Shown: positions 11,343-23,319, counted from the first letter of the stretch. The stretch: DNA of 64,000 bases from Brachynemurus nebulosus (GCA_035578155.1 JAPWDM010000001.1:10329543-10393542); one strand, 5' to 3'. Program-made: numbers and translations. Notes: generated by a model from the sequence alone, not told the origin.

Positions 11343-13061
11343 TTCAGCTAATACGAGCCACATTCAGAATCAGAACCAAATCAGAATTCAAGAATTTCAT
11401 TCTTACGTTATTCTAATTGTCTTAAACTATTTTTTATGAAGATCTAGTTAACTATACCCCTAGAATTAATGTTAGGAAACTGAGCAAAAACAGATCAATT
11501 AGATTCTTTTACATAGATTTGAAATTTGTAATCAAAATTTTAATATATTTTTTTCTCCTTTGTCTTTCATTTTTTTTTTTTCGTAAAATTAACCCCCAAA
11601 TTTCGACCCCAACCACCCCTGTAGATATAATTAAAACATATTCGCATATCAATAAATTAGCTCTTTAAGAAACAGCCATATCAACAATTTAAACTTATGC
11701 TCCATCTTTTACCGTTTTCGAGATATCTGAAAAATTTTTGCCCCAATTTTTGAATGGCAATTTCGCCTTTTCAAAGCAATTTCACCTTTACCGTCGCTAA
11801 AAAGAACCTGTCCGAAAAGTGTAAACAAAATCGAAAGAGTACACCCCCGTAACGTTTCCTGTTAGTGAGGTATTTGACAGTCCCTTTTGGTACAAAAGAA
11901 AGAAATAATTTTCCAATATATACCAGTGCACTATGTCTGGTATTTCAGTTATTATTTCTCTTTAATATACCATTACTTTATTTTCACTTCTGTTATTTTT
12001 ACATGTATCAAAGAGTTACTTTTTTGCTTGAAGGCAATTGAAAATATATGTCGATTCATCTTTGACCATGTCACCCGCACAGAAAAGAAGAAAAAGCACT
12101 GATTAATCCATTTTAGAAAATAATTGCATTATAGCCTATAGCAAGACTGGGGGGAGGAGAAAGGAAAACAAAAAGATTTTCAGTAGAGATATATGTTAGT
12201 CGTTTAATAAGACGAAACTTGAATGTCAATTGCTCTTTCTATATTTAATTTCCTGAATTGCTGAAGTTTCTTTTCAGTGTAATATGTACCATTACATTTG
12301 AGGAGTTTTATTTCAAAAATTAGTTGTTTTGTGCGACAATGTCCTGTTTTATATCAAACACTGTACTTTAATATCAAAATAGCACCGAAATGTCTTCGGA
12401 ACCCTATTAATTACTATGTATGAATTGTATACGAAAAAATTGATTTTCTTCGTATCATATCGTAGCTGTGTATCTATTTTTTGACTGAACTATCGCTGGA
12501 TGTCCGTAACGCGGTCCGGTAGTTCTTAGTAGGTTAATAGAGTACCTATAATATATGTAAAAGGCCGTGTTAATTTTTTTTTTTATTATAAAGGAATAAA
12601 AGACTCGATACTTACTTATTATGATAGTTGGTTACTTTATTTTTGAAAGTGGCTCAAATCCACTGTAGTTGAGTAAAAATGTCTAAAATTGAATATCATG
12701 CTCAGTAAAGTAACACTATTACGAAAGTTTTATAGAGAATATCTGCTAGTGTCGAAGTGTCCTTATATTTCACATTTTAAAAAAAATACAGTAGAACCAG
12801 TAATAAGTTATACAATTTGGATCAACAGATCTCTTATAAAGGTAACCGTAGAAATAAATAAATTTAAAATATTTTTAAACAAACCGTAAAATCTGAATAC
12901 AAATATTTGCTATTTACAATTAATTTTTTTTAAATATTGAAAAATATTTAAATAAAAAAAAGTTGACTGATGTGAGTAATTTTTTTTTATAAATAAATTT
13001 GGACAATTTGATTTGTTCAATTTGAACAATAAAATAATGGATGAAGTATAACAGTTATATT
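11343..13061. other. AT-rich, no gene seen
   Basis: Several pyrimidine- and A-rich tracts. No coding region or repeat recognised. Confidence 0.5.
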
Positions 13062-13075
13062 AAAAAAAGTAATTA

Positions 13076-13270
13076 GAGACCTCGAGTTGGTCTAGTGGTT
13101 AGCAACTCCTCTCTTGAATTGATCGTGAGTTCGGAACAGGCCGGAGGAGATACATCATCATCAAACCATACCGCACCAATCATCTATAAACATATCAACA
13201 CCAAAAAGCAATAGTACAACATATACCAAACGATGCATATCACCTTAGTTGTGGCGCATCTAAACAATAG
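13076..13270 (+). mobile_element. tRNA-derived SINE with 14-bp target duplication
   Basis: The head has an A-box-like TGGTCTAGTGG (fits TRGYNNANNNG) and, about 37 bp downstream, a degenerate B box (GAGTTCGGAAC). A roughly 120-bp unrelated body follows and ends in an A-tract. The copy is flanked by AAAAAAAGTAATTA at 13062-13075 and 13272-13285, a perfect 14-bp duplication typical of LINE-mobilised SINEs. The region is not a functional tRNA gene: acceptor and anticodon arms do not fold convincingly. Confidence 0.8.
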
Positions 13271-13285
13271 AAAAAAAAGTAATTA

Positions 13286-14353
13286 AACAATTTTCGACGT
13301 TAATATGGATATAATTATCAAGACAGTATTTCCTTCCAACCTCGGACTATGCAGAGGAAAAAGTTGCTCGTGCCGGTGAAGCATGTCAGGGAAATTCGAG
13401 AATTAAGAACTGCCGGCATGTCATTTAGTTGAATGTAGTCATAAGACAAACATCAATAACTTTAACTCCTTATGAAGCATTATTGCATATGACTATGTGA
13501 GTAAAATACATCAAATATTTTTAATTCTGTATTTATGGATTGACGTGTAGACGTTAATACTGTTGACAGATAAATAAGGAATGACATATTAGTTGCAACT
13601 GCGTTTATAATCAAAGTGAATCAATGTAAATATTTTTATTTAGTATTTTTTTATTATACTATAAACACATATGAGCCCGTATTAATGCTTGTTTTCTCCA
13701 CTACTTACGCTGCAATCGATTTAATTGTCCCCACAATATACTTCACACTTTGCCTATACCTATTATGTACTTTAGCAAACTGCACTACCATAGAATTATT
13801 GCACTCCTAAAATATAACTTACGAGCGATTTATAACTTATGAGGGTATAACTTATAAGGTGTTCTATTGTAGTTTTACGTAGAAACGGAAACCTTCATAA
13901 ATATAGCATCGAAATAAAATTAAATATCCTTGGTTTCTGAACATTTCTTAGACAAAGTAACTTCTGAAATCAAGCTCCTCGTATATAGAGTTAAAGTATA
14001 GTGTTGTGATGTAACAGGCTGTTGAAAGAATGCCAATAACAATACAATACCATTCAATTGTTACTTTGTGAGTAAAGTGAAACAGTGTGTTCATTCGTGC
14101 GCAGTTTGATTAAAAAATGATTAATTCTTTGCTTTCTTTTCTCTTCCTTAATAGCAAACACTATACTAGGATAGTGTAGAGGATCTGATGATATATTACT
14201 GTTGTACACTATATACAATAAACTTCTTTGGACGCTATTGTACCGGACGGGTCAAATTTTACATGTGATTAGAGATGACAGAAACAGATTCATGTAAATA
14301 TTGACGTTGAAAAGATTACGCGTGTAACTTTAGTGGTGAAATTACAAGCTATA
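13286..14353. other. no gene seen
   Basis: AT-rich; no ORF resembles a known protein. Confidence 0.5.
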
Positions 14354-14356
14354 TTA

Positions 14357-15371
14357 AGGTGCATCCAGACCAACGCGCCGCGCAGTGCAGAATGCTCGCG
14401 AACGATGCAAAAACAGTCAGTTTGGACTTGTACGCGCGCACAAACAAACATGTTCGTGATAATGTCGGTAAATACTTCAAAAGACATTTTTGTTGCAGCA
14501 TAAAACTTTATTATTATTATTATTATAATTATTATTTATTATAAAATTGCCATCATTAAATATTTTAAACACTACAAGAAACTGATTTTGTAGAGGAATT
14601 CGAAATATCTGATTTAAAAGTAATCTAACCCATAGTTAAGATAATTTTAAGGGGATCATAATCTTTTAAAAAAGGGAAACAATGCGTTTACACTTTCTAA
14701 CTTATTTTAAATAGCTATTTTCCATTTTTTGTTTTAATTGTGACCCACAAAAACATTTTTAATTTTCTATTTTCAGTATGTTTAGCAAAATTGTTTTCAA
14801 TTTTACCACTTTCCGTTTTTTTATTTTAAATGAATTTAATGAACCCTGTATACTATACAATAAAATTTACAAGGGAAAAGTTATTTTGAAAATTTAAAAG
14901 ACAATAAGGTTGGTTGCTGCATTTTTACATTTAATTCTAAGTCCATTGTCGATTTAATTGAAATTTGAAAATTCTTCAAACATAACCAAACATAAATGCT
15001 GAATATAAATGGATGCACGCTACGCAGTGTGCATTTAGTTCGCCAACGTTCGCAAACATTTTGCGCAGCGTGGTGCGTCTGTTTGGGCGGTAGTACGCGC
15101 ACGAACGCACACATCTGCAACAAATTGAGTATGTTGAAACAAAGAGATTCCTTTGAAGTACAAACTTTACTTGGATCAAGTTTGTTCGTATGCGCAAGTT
15201 GTTACAGATGTGCGCGTATACCCGTCCAAACAATAACGTTCGCGAACGTTTTGCACTGCGCGACGCGGTGTTTGGACGGCTTTTTAGTCGAAATCTGTTT
15301 CATAAGCAGATTTCTATCGCGAACGTTTCCGAGCATTCTGGACGACGCGGCGCGTTTGTCTGGACGCACCT
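14357..15371. mobile_element. TIR element of about 1 kb with TTA duplication (PIF/Harbinger-like)
   Basis: The left end AGGTGCATCCAGACCAACGC and the complement of the right end AGGTGCGTCCAGACAAACGC match, and similarity continues for about 48 bp (CGCCGCGYRGTSCAGAATGCTCG). TTA flanks both ends (14354-14356 and 15372-15374), which suggests PIF/Harbinger-type integration. The right third (15010-15300) is packed with related GC-rich words such as GTTCGCGAACG and GCGCAGCG, likely iterated subterminal repeats. Open frames across the interior are by-products of these repeats. Confidence 0.8.
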
Positions 15372-15374
15372 TTA

Positions 15375-16657
15375 GATTGAATATTTATGTACATACGTCT
15401 AACTGGTGATAGAAATCTAGTAAACCACACATTATTTGTATAATAAATATTTATATTCCCAATTAGATGATACGTGTTCTCTGATATAACTTTTAATTTC
15501 ACTCACTACACATTGAAAACTACTATATTTTTTTCAACTTTTTGAATCGTAAGTTTGCATTTATATAGCAGGTAACTTGCCATCTACGTAAGTTTTCTTT
15601 TCTAGTTACTATAATTACAAAAAAATAACAGATCATAAAAGTTTATTTACCTTCTTAGATAATAGCTTACAATCAATTAGTAAATAGATTTTTTTAACGT
15701 TTTGCATCATAAGTTGGTATGTACATAGCCGGCAACTTGACGCGTAACCAATATTTACAATTCTATTTTCTGGTTGCTCTAGTTATAAAAATAACAGGTC
15801 ATAGACGGTTACTTACTTTCCTAGGCATATAAGTAATCGCTTACTTATTGTATCTTCGATGTATTTTATCATTTTATATTCTTTTTTTTAATATTTCATA
15901 ACTTTTTCGTTTGAAAAAATAACTTACTCATACTCAGCCCGGAAGTTTGTTTTCATGGCCATGGATACTTAAGAATCCACGGTTTTCAACCTTAGAATGC
16001 ATCCGAGGCCTTAGTATGCAAAAATAAGACTTATCGTCCTCAGTAAATAATATACTATTACTCACTACTAACCAAAGAGTATATATAATTCAGAAAACTT
16101 TTTGCTGACCTTGTTTCTATATTAGTTAAGTAGAACTTCCATAAAACTGTTCATCGTAGCCTAATTTCTGTTAAGAAATAATTAGTGGTCATTTCGTAGT
16201 AATTTATAGTTTTACTAATGGAAAATGATTTCGACCAGTTTAGTAAGTCTCACCGAAGGTGACTGATGTTATTCGTCCGTTTAATTACAGCCCGATAATA
16301 AATATCTTCAGATTATAATTCATTAAAATTTTATAGTTTTTGAGTTTTCTCAAAATTACTGCTACTTTTCAACAGCTTTCATATTTTTCTCATATTACCC
16401 ATGACAATTTCAAACTATCCCTTAGTCCCCTTAGCAAAGGTACCTGTCGTTAAAACTTGTCTAATTTGTCTCGTTGTGTATTTCTTACTGTGCACTGTTT
16501 TCGTATAGTTGATAATATTCTGTATTAACAGAACGACATCGAACAAGTTTTCTTATCCATCATTTTCTTTTCAATTCAAGCAGACTGTGTTATGTAAACA
16601 CCAATCAAAGATTACAAATGAAGAACGAAATGAATGTGACTGATGTGAGTTTCGTGT
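15375..16657. other. no gene seen
   Basis: AT-rich. Two diverged tandem-like segments around 15540-15660 and 15690-15800 share the words TTTGCATYATAAGTT(T/G)G, TAGCNGGYAACTTG and a later AATAACAGRTCATA, suggesting an old local duplication. Confidence 0.45.
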
Positions 16658-16661
16658 TTAA

Positions 16662-17539
16662 GGTAGTTACCTTGTGACATGCTAGTAGAAAAAATTGCAA
16701 ACCAAAATTACTTTATGTCATTATTGTCTGTATTAGTGGATAGATGTTGATGATGTACTTTTCATACCAACATGTATATGCATACTTTCAAACAGCCTGT
16801 GTATACACACTTAAACTATCAAAATTTTTTTATAATAAATGCTCTGGCATCATTGTTATTTACCCAACAAACATATTAAGTGGTACGCATAATATGTGTT
16901 TGGAGCGCTTTATTTTTTCATCTGTACAAGATAGACAGGTGCTCTCGGGGACCTTTTTGTAGAGAATTCGATTCTCCACAAAAAAGGTCATAACACTTTT
17001 TCATCGTTTCATCGTATCTATCATCGTTTTCGCTACGAAAGCGGTGAAAGGTCAAAAAACGCTATTCATGAATTTTTAATATTGTTTAAACAATAAATAC
17101 GAATAAACCAGATTGCTTCCGTTCAGTTGCTTGAAATTGGTGTATTTATTAAAATACTATAATTTCTCTGATGATATCTTCAATTCAAAACGATCAACAA
17201 ATAATTCAATTTTTTCTTTACATTCAGGACTTATTAATCTTTCTTTTACTAGTTTTTTATTGAATTCTGTCAAGTCACTATATTGTTAAATACAAAATAA
17301 GGGTACGTAGTCAATTTTGAGATCTAATACATGGAGTAGATACAAACTTTAACCCTGATTATCTTAACTCAGAAGCGATCAATCTTTCCCAAATTACAAG
17401 GATAATCAGATATAGTATTCTTCTTTATATTATTAAAATTTGTAACTATTCTGTCTATTGAATTATCTGTTTATTTGAAACTATTTTGTTTATTATAATT
17501 TGAAATTATTCTGAAAAGTTGAATGTCGAGGTAACTACC
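16662..17539. mobile_element. TTAA-flanked MITE, 878 bp
   Basis: TTAA at 16658-16661 and 17540-17543 flanks short terminal repeats GGTAGTTACCTYG (13 bp, one mismatch). The TTAA target suggests piggyBac-type mobilisation. Near 16948-16988 there is a strong internal hairpin (GACCTTTTTGTAGAGAAT / ATTCTCCACAAAAAAGGTC). No transposase is encoded. Confidence 0.7.
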
Positions 17540-17543
17540 TTAA

Positions 17544-18099
17544 GTATCGCACTGTCGTAAATTATTACTTGCAGAATATACTGAAACTAGAATGATGGAT
17601 AGGCAGCATATATACTACTAATCAAAACTATATTTGAAAGATAGGAAATTTTCGGTTGTTTACTCATTTAAGTTAATTTTTAGTTACGTTCTAAATTATG
17701 GCCCATTATTGAGAGAAAAATATTTTTTGTACTGAATTTGGGAAATGGTAGTGGCTGCCAATGTTCTTCCATGTACCTAGAGCCGAATTTGGGTCCAGGT
17801 TTTATGGATTCGAGCTCAACACGAAAAAATTTTAAGTGAGACTGTTCCTATTCTCTGTTTTTATTCTCACCACATAATATGTGTATAACATCAGCTCTGA
17901 CTTTTCATGACTTTCAAAGATTTGAAAAAAAAAATTTGAAATGTCTATTGAAAAAGAGGGTGAAAACCAGTAACTGATAAGGGATTGTTCGAAGGTTATA
18001 AAGAATCAAAATTTATTTTACAATTTTAGGGGTCGATGTATGTATTTTTAAGGAAAGTTGTGGGAAACAAAGTTGCTCTTATTGTCTATAAATTATATT
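17544..18099. other. no gene seen
   Basis: AT-rich spacer. Confidence 0.5.
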
Positions 18100-18345
18100 T
18101 AATGAAATTGTTCGAAACTTTGTCCCTGATCCTTCCCAGAAAGGAAGGCATATATTTTAAGTCACCCTTAGCCACTGGAAAATTTTCAAAAATCCGCTCT
18201 TGGTGCTCGTTTACATTATTAAAGAACTCCTGTGCAGAATTTCACGTTTCTAGACCCAACGGTTTTCTAAATAAAATTTTATCCCCTATTTTATATCCGT
18301 AGCGGATAAATTTTTAAAAATCCCTTCTTAGTGCTTACCATGTAC
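18100..18345 (+). repeat. dispersed family C, fragment
   Basis: Contains the family words AAAAATCC-CTTAGTGCT or TTGGTGCTC, GTGCAGAATTTCACGTTTCTAG and CCCAACGGTTT also found at 19.6-20.2 kb and 51.0-51.8 kb. The hAT element at 18354 is inserted directly after it. Confidence 0.65.
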
Positions 18346-18353
18346 CCTATAGC

Positions 18354-18882
18354 TAGGGTTGCCAACTCTACTAATGAATATTTCAGGATTTAATGGGAAA
18401 AAATCGGGACGGGACAAGTAAAATCGGGACTGTTAAAAAAAAAAGTTTTTAAACAGCCAGTAGGAAAGATTAATATCTTATTTTTATTATTTTTTATTAA
18501 CAGCTACATATTTAAACCATGATCTTACAAACCTTTAAACAAAACAATTTCTTGAAGATAATATTACAATAATATTTTTTTACTTTATTTTATTAAATTA
18601 AAACGCAAGTTTTTTAATTTTTAGATTTTTAATGTTTTTTTGCTTGTCAACTTTATTATTTTTGGCGAAAAACATTTTCAACAACTGGCAACACTGTAAG
18701 CTGTATAAGTAGTACACTTTATCAGTAGGTACAGTAAATATACTTACTTCCTTGGCCGTCATGACATGCAAGCGCTATAATTTGGAAACAACAATAGTAA
18801 GATTGGCGGGACTAAAAATGTAAAAAAATTGTAGGCCTAAACACGAGACATCCCGATTAAATCGGAACAGTTGGCAACCCTA
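18354..18882. mobile_element. hAT-type non-autonomous element, 529 bp
   Basis: Terminal repeats TAGGGTTGCCAACT (14 bp, identical at both ends) are flanked by a perfect 8-bp duplication CCTATAGC at 18346-18353 and 18883-18890. Eight-bp duplications and GGGTTGCCAAC ends are typical of hAT transposons. The subterminal word AAATCGGGAC / GTCCCGATT-like also recurs near both ends. There is no ORF of transposase size. Confidence 0.9.
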
Positions 18883-18890
18883 CCTATAGC

Positions 18891-19568
18891 ACTCACGACC
18901 TTCTTCAGCAAAATCCATCAAAATATTTAGGGTACAGGCTGCGCCACGGAAACGTACAACTCAAACACATAACCCTCCTTCGGGTACAGTCGGGTAAAAA
19001 ATAAAATTTTATTATATTTTGCTATTTTGCCCTATATTATGTGTGTTTTGTTCTTAACCACATCTAGACCTCTACCAATATATATTTATCTAAGTAATTT
19101 CACAAAATAAACTTAATTTAAATATTGATTAACTACTTATATTTACAAGAAATGAGATTTTATATACATACATGCTTGAAAGCATATTCCCCGTAGTTGA
19201 GCAATTTCTTGTTTGAATAGGAAAATGTTCTTATTAAGTATAATATGTAAGTTAAGACGTGTTAAACATATCTATTGTCAAAAGAACACTATGCTCCGCC
19301 TTGTAATTTCCAAGTATACACTGCTCTGAATAAAACTATTTTAAACTTTAATAACTTCGAAAGCCATAGTCATATATCTCGTACGCGTTCCTAATTTCGT
19401 ATTTGTATTCAAAAGATCGCTTGTGATTACAAGCAATACTTTTAATTTACGTACTGTAGATTATATATACAACAAGCAAACCTTTTTTCGCATTCCAAGT
19501 TTCGAGAAATAAATATTAATTATTATCGTATGTTTCCGCGCTATTTGGGTTATATTAATTTATTTATT
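18891..19568. other. no gene seen
   Basis: AT-rich; no coding region recognised. Confidence 0.5.
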
Positions 19569-20185
19569 ATTAGCCGTATACCCGATGGGATTTCCCATCG
19601 ACAACATCTTTTTATTAGGTACTCACTTTTGGCTCACTTTTAATGTTTTTTAAAAGCCTAAATCAATATCCACGTTTCTAACTTCAAAAATGATGGATTT
19701 CCCATACGAACTTTCATTTTATGCTTTAACTCCTTAGGGAATAAATTTCCAGAAACGTTTACACAACTGACTTTTATTTATAAACAGAAGCCTAAACGCC
19801 AATTTTCATATCTCCTGTGCTAAATTTCGTCCTTCTAAACCCAACAGTTTAGGCTGTGCGTTGTCTGTCAATCAGTGTTAAAGATTTATTAAAAAAGTTA
19901 TTATTTATTTTAGTAACCATAGCAACATATTCATAGTATCCATAGTAATTATAATAACCATATACACATATCTCTAGCTTCAAAAATGACGAATTTTCAT
20001 ACAAATTTTCATCCTGTATTTAACCCACTTAGGGAATTAATTTGCAAAAATCCTTTCTTAGTGCTCACCTACATTATATAAGGAACTTTTGTATAAAATT
20101 TCATCTTTCTAAACCTAACGGTTTCGGCTGTGCGTTGTCTGTCAGTCAGTCAATCAGTGTTAGAAATTTATTAAGTAGATTTAAT
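19569..20185 (+). repeat. dispersed family C, two diverged units
   Basis: Two consecutive units each run through a CCCATACGAA/TTTCATACAAA-type start, an ACTCCTTAGGG or CCACTTAGGG centre, and a GGCTGTGCGTTGTCTGTCA end followed by CAGTCAGTCAATCAGTG. The same order is seen at 51.0-51.8 kb. The repetitive CAGTCAGT tail suggests a retroelement 3' end, but no protein is encoded here. Confidence 0.65.
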
Positions 20186-20189
20186 AAAT

Positions 20190-21090
20190 GAGGGGTACCA
20201 AACCATAACGTTGTAAGTGCCACACGAGCTCGAATACGTTTTATTGCAGTAAAGCGTTGTATATGCTGGTGTTTACCTGCATTCTTAAAGTTCAGACCAT
20301 TCAGAGTCTGTGACGGCCCCTACCTTCAATATTAGCAAAAGCAAGTCGTATGTGCCTGTGATCGTGATTTTTCAATTATTAAAGAAAAAAAAACAAAAAA
20401 GCGTGCAAAGCCACTTATTGCAAAAGACCTTATTGAGCTTGTTGCGAATGCTGGTAAAGAAATATTAATCGTAATAGTGGAGACAACAACGTTTTTTGAT
20501 TGGATGAATCGGGCTAAAACGATAATTAACACCAAAAAACTACAGATATCTTCGGCTACAGATGATTCGAGTAACATCTGAAAATTTTGGTGTAATTTAT
20601 ACAAAAAAAAGTTACAGCGACTTTGCCCCATGGATAACAATTTCAGTGCTGAAACCTGGAGTCACAAAGGCGAATTTTGAGGACTTTGAAATTGAGATGA
20701 AAGAAGCACCTGTACCTTTAGCTGCTGAAAAGAAGAAACATTCATGTTACCGTATTTATCAGAAGAAAGTAAATTGTTTTATGAAAACTTCATAAAACAA
20801 ATATCTAAAAAGTTTAAGTTTAATTTGATAAGTGCAAGTAAAGATACACTTAAAAGGTTATGACTTGCATAAATAATGGCACTTCAAACGTTTTGTTGTT
20901 TTCAATTTTTTAAAATTAATATTAAAATTATTTCCGTTTTTCGGCATATTACAAATTTGTATGTTAATGAAAGTTTAATAGTAAATATTGTATGCATTAA
21001 TTCATTTGTTGTTTCTCAATTAAAACGGTTTTTTGTTTCTATTGAAAACTTATTTTTTGACACTTACAATACTATGGTTTGGCACCCCTC
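20190..21090 (+). mobile_element. DNA transposon remnant carrying a DUF7869-like fragment
   Basis: Terminal repeats start GAGGGGTACCAAACCATAAC on the left and GAGGGGTGCCAAACCATAGT on the complement of the right end. They agree at about 28 of 32 positions and share TTGTAAGTG further in. AAAT lies on both outer sides (20186-20189, 21091-21094), a possible 4-bp target duplication. The 901-bp element carries the decayed coding fragment described separately, so this is a deleted derivative of a larger element. The superfamily is not certain; a TTAA or TA target is not seen. Confidence 0.7.
20318..20810 (+). pseudogene. decayed C-terminal fragment resembling DUF7869-type proteins
   Basis: Frames read across small shifts give KSYVP, then CDRDFSIIKEKKTKKRAKPL, a region with FFDWMNRAKTIINTKKLQIS, then VLKPGVTKANFEDFEIEMKE, and finally LPYLSEESKLFYENF. 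From memory of the family, this order (G-HSYLPCDRDF, basic stretch, 'FF/FDF' helix, '..LLPYI...FY' end) matches the C-terminal half of insect proteins annotated with DUF7869, an RNase H-like domain common in mobile elements. At least three frameshifts or stops (near 20358, 20578 and 20740) break it and the N-terminal catalytic half is absent, so it cannot be functional. The assignment is by eye and would need a profile search. It lies inside a TIR element (20190-21090), suggesting it derives from that element's own protein. Confidence 0.5.
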
Positions 21091-21565
21091 AAATATCTCT
21101 GGTTGGTAAGCGTAACTAGGCCACGGTAAAGATGCCATCGTTCTGAAATCCAGAGTTATAATATTTCAGGAATATAATTTTTCTACTCCTGTTGAAGAAC
21201 ACACTCATTATATCTATATCTGTTAATTGTTGAGAAAGTTAGGCATTATTCAAATGGATGGAGGAATGATCATTACTCAATACCTTTTTGACCAATGAAA
21301 TCACAGTATTAATTATTCAGTGGGTTTGCAATTGTTTTGTGAATAATGTATGTATCAAGTGTTAATTTAATATATGTTGCGTAGTAACGTTCAGGTAAAC
21401 AAAGTAGTTTATATTTTGTTTTGATCGTTTTTACATATTATACAAACATTTAATGAACTTAGAAATAGATTAAAAATTTGATTTAAAATTTCTTTCAATT
21501 TTATTTAAATCAAAAAGGAAAAAAGTCGTAGAAAACATATCGAATTCTACTCACTTGCAATGGCT
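21091..21565. other. no gene seen
   Basis: AT-rich spacer. Confidence 0.5.
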
Positions 21566-21640
21566 ATTACTCACTCAGATGCATTACGACACTCGCCTCG
21601 CAAGCTCGGCTCGTGTCGCAGTTTCATCTTCGTGAGTAAT
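21566..21640. repeat. palindromic element
   Basis: Arms 21566-21595 and 21612-21640 are imperfectly complementary (ATTACTCAC ... AGATG ... CGACACG). They surround a GC-rich core CCTCGCAAGCTCGGC. The layout matches the palindromes at 40.5-42.8 kb: AT-rich outer ends and an ACTCG/CTCGTG-type core. Confidence 0.65.
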
Positions 21641-22654
21641 ATCTATCATTACCAGCTCGTTGAGTAATATACTATCATTCACCAGGAATAAATTATTTTC
21701 CTGAATAAAATTGCCTACTTTCATGTTATGCTATTACACTTATAAAAATAAAAAAAACTTATGCGGTGGATCGACACCACATAAATAGTTTCATAGAAAA
21801 TACGTAACTCAAAACACTCAAAAGCTCATAATTTCCCTAAAAGTTGTTTTTCTAAACAAGATAAAGGAATAGTTTATAGGTACATGGGAACATTTTTACC
21901 TCCTTGAATCAAAAATATTGAACCCCTTCAAACTTAAAATAAGCACCTATTTTTTTTTAATAAAGAAAAAAACTGAAATTGTATTCCTCTCTCAGATTAA
22001 TGGTACTGACAATTGAAGAATGGTTTGCAATTTCAAATTCAGATTGAAAAATTAGTTAAGTCGATGTCTCGTAGACTAGCAGCCGTCATAAGAGCAAACG
22101 GTGGTCTTACCAAATATTAATCAAGTTGTTATTAATATTTACTAATAAAGATCTGAAATGCACGTAGATTTTTGTGTATTTTTGTTATTTGTTATTGTTA
22201 ATAAAATTGATCTTTTTGTTCTAAAATTTGTATTTATCCACATTTTTGCTCTGTTTCTAATAATAAATAGTCTATGAGTGGATAAATTAACTAAAGTTTG
22301 TAAAATATATCGCAATAAATTTTTTATTCTGTAATTAATGTTTTACTTGAATGTACGTAGACTTTCGTGAGTAACTATTGTTTTTAAGTATTTTAGCAGT
22401 ACATTACTTATGTAACTAACAAACAATTAATGTTCAAATTTCTTGTGTTACAAAAAACAAAATAGCACATAAAAGACCACATAAAAAAGTTTGTGCTCTA
22501 TTTCAGATTACATGATAGAACAAAGTAGAACCAAATTGTAATCTTTATTTTTAATAATAGAAATTAAAAAAAAATTAATTAATTAATTTGATACCCAAGT
22601 ATTGCTTCGGTTGCAATACTCCTATCTATTGTAGAAAAACCTTTTCTTTTAATA
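21641..22654. other. no gene seen
   Basis: AT-rich; nothing recognised. Confidence 0.5.
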
Positions 22655-22656
22655 TA

Positions 22657-22920
22657 GAGTAGGGCTGGGTAGAAAAAAGACACCCGTGCAGGTGGGGTAA
22701 AAAAAAGACATAGATTTTTATTAACTTCAAGTGTTAAATTTGAAAAATAAAAAGTATTATAACAAAACACATACTATGAATTTTGTTATAATACTTTTTA
22801 TTTTTGATTAAAGTGATTTAATTTTGATCAAGTGTTAAATTTAACACTTGAAGTTAATAAAAAATTTATGTCTCTTTTTTATCCCACCTGTGCGGGTCTT
22901 TTTTTTACCCCGCCCTACCC
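22657..22920. mobile_element. palindromic MITE, about 110-bp arms, TA duplication
   Basis: The left arm begins GAGTAGGGCTGGGTAGAAAA; the complement of the right arm begins GGGTAGGGCGGGGTAAAAAA. Pairing continues through GACNCCCGYRCAGGTGGG, TTAACTTCAAGTGTTAAATT and AAAAAGTATTATAACAAAA. TA lies on both sides (22655-22656, 22921-22922), so a Tc1/mariner-type origin is likely. The whole 264-bp element can fold into one long hairpin. Confidence 0.8.
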
Positions 22921-22922
22921 TA

Positions 22923-23319
22923 AGTAATTAATTTAACATAAGAATTTTAAAATCAACAGAGAATTTTTTATAGGTACAGTTAATTAAAAACGTATAAAAT
23001 TTACGTCGTACGCTTTACCCACTTCAACAAACAACTTTGTATTATTAATCTCTGACTGACTCCTTGTAATTCAAGAATCAATCGATATCATTACGGTGTA
23101 CATTGTAAAAAGTTAGATATATAGATTTATTGTATAGTAGACAGATAGTGTAGGTACAGTATATGTTAAGTTTAAATCTATGGACGAAAATAAAAAAACT
23201 TTGCATCCTTTAAACCAACTATGAACACCCGGGTGATTAATCATATACACTGGTTAACGATATTTTAGTTAGATAGTTTAGTAATAAAAATAGATAGTTT
23301 AGTAATAAAAATAAATACT
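22923..23319. other. no gene seen
   Basis: Contains a 20-bp direct duplication (TAGTTTAGTAATAAAAATA, twice at 23270-23312). Confidence 0.5.

Noticed and set aside
13080..13150. tRNA gene
   Set aside because: Pol III boxes are present, but the arms do not form a cloverleaf and an A-tail with target duplication shows it is a SINE. The same applies to 52380-52450 and 53046-53110.
14996..15409. A 137-aa open frame and overlapping antisense frames in the 14.4-15.4 kb element
   Set aside because: They lie in the GC-rich subterminal repeat block, are open on both strands, and show no recognisable domain.
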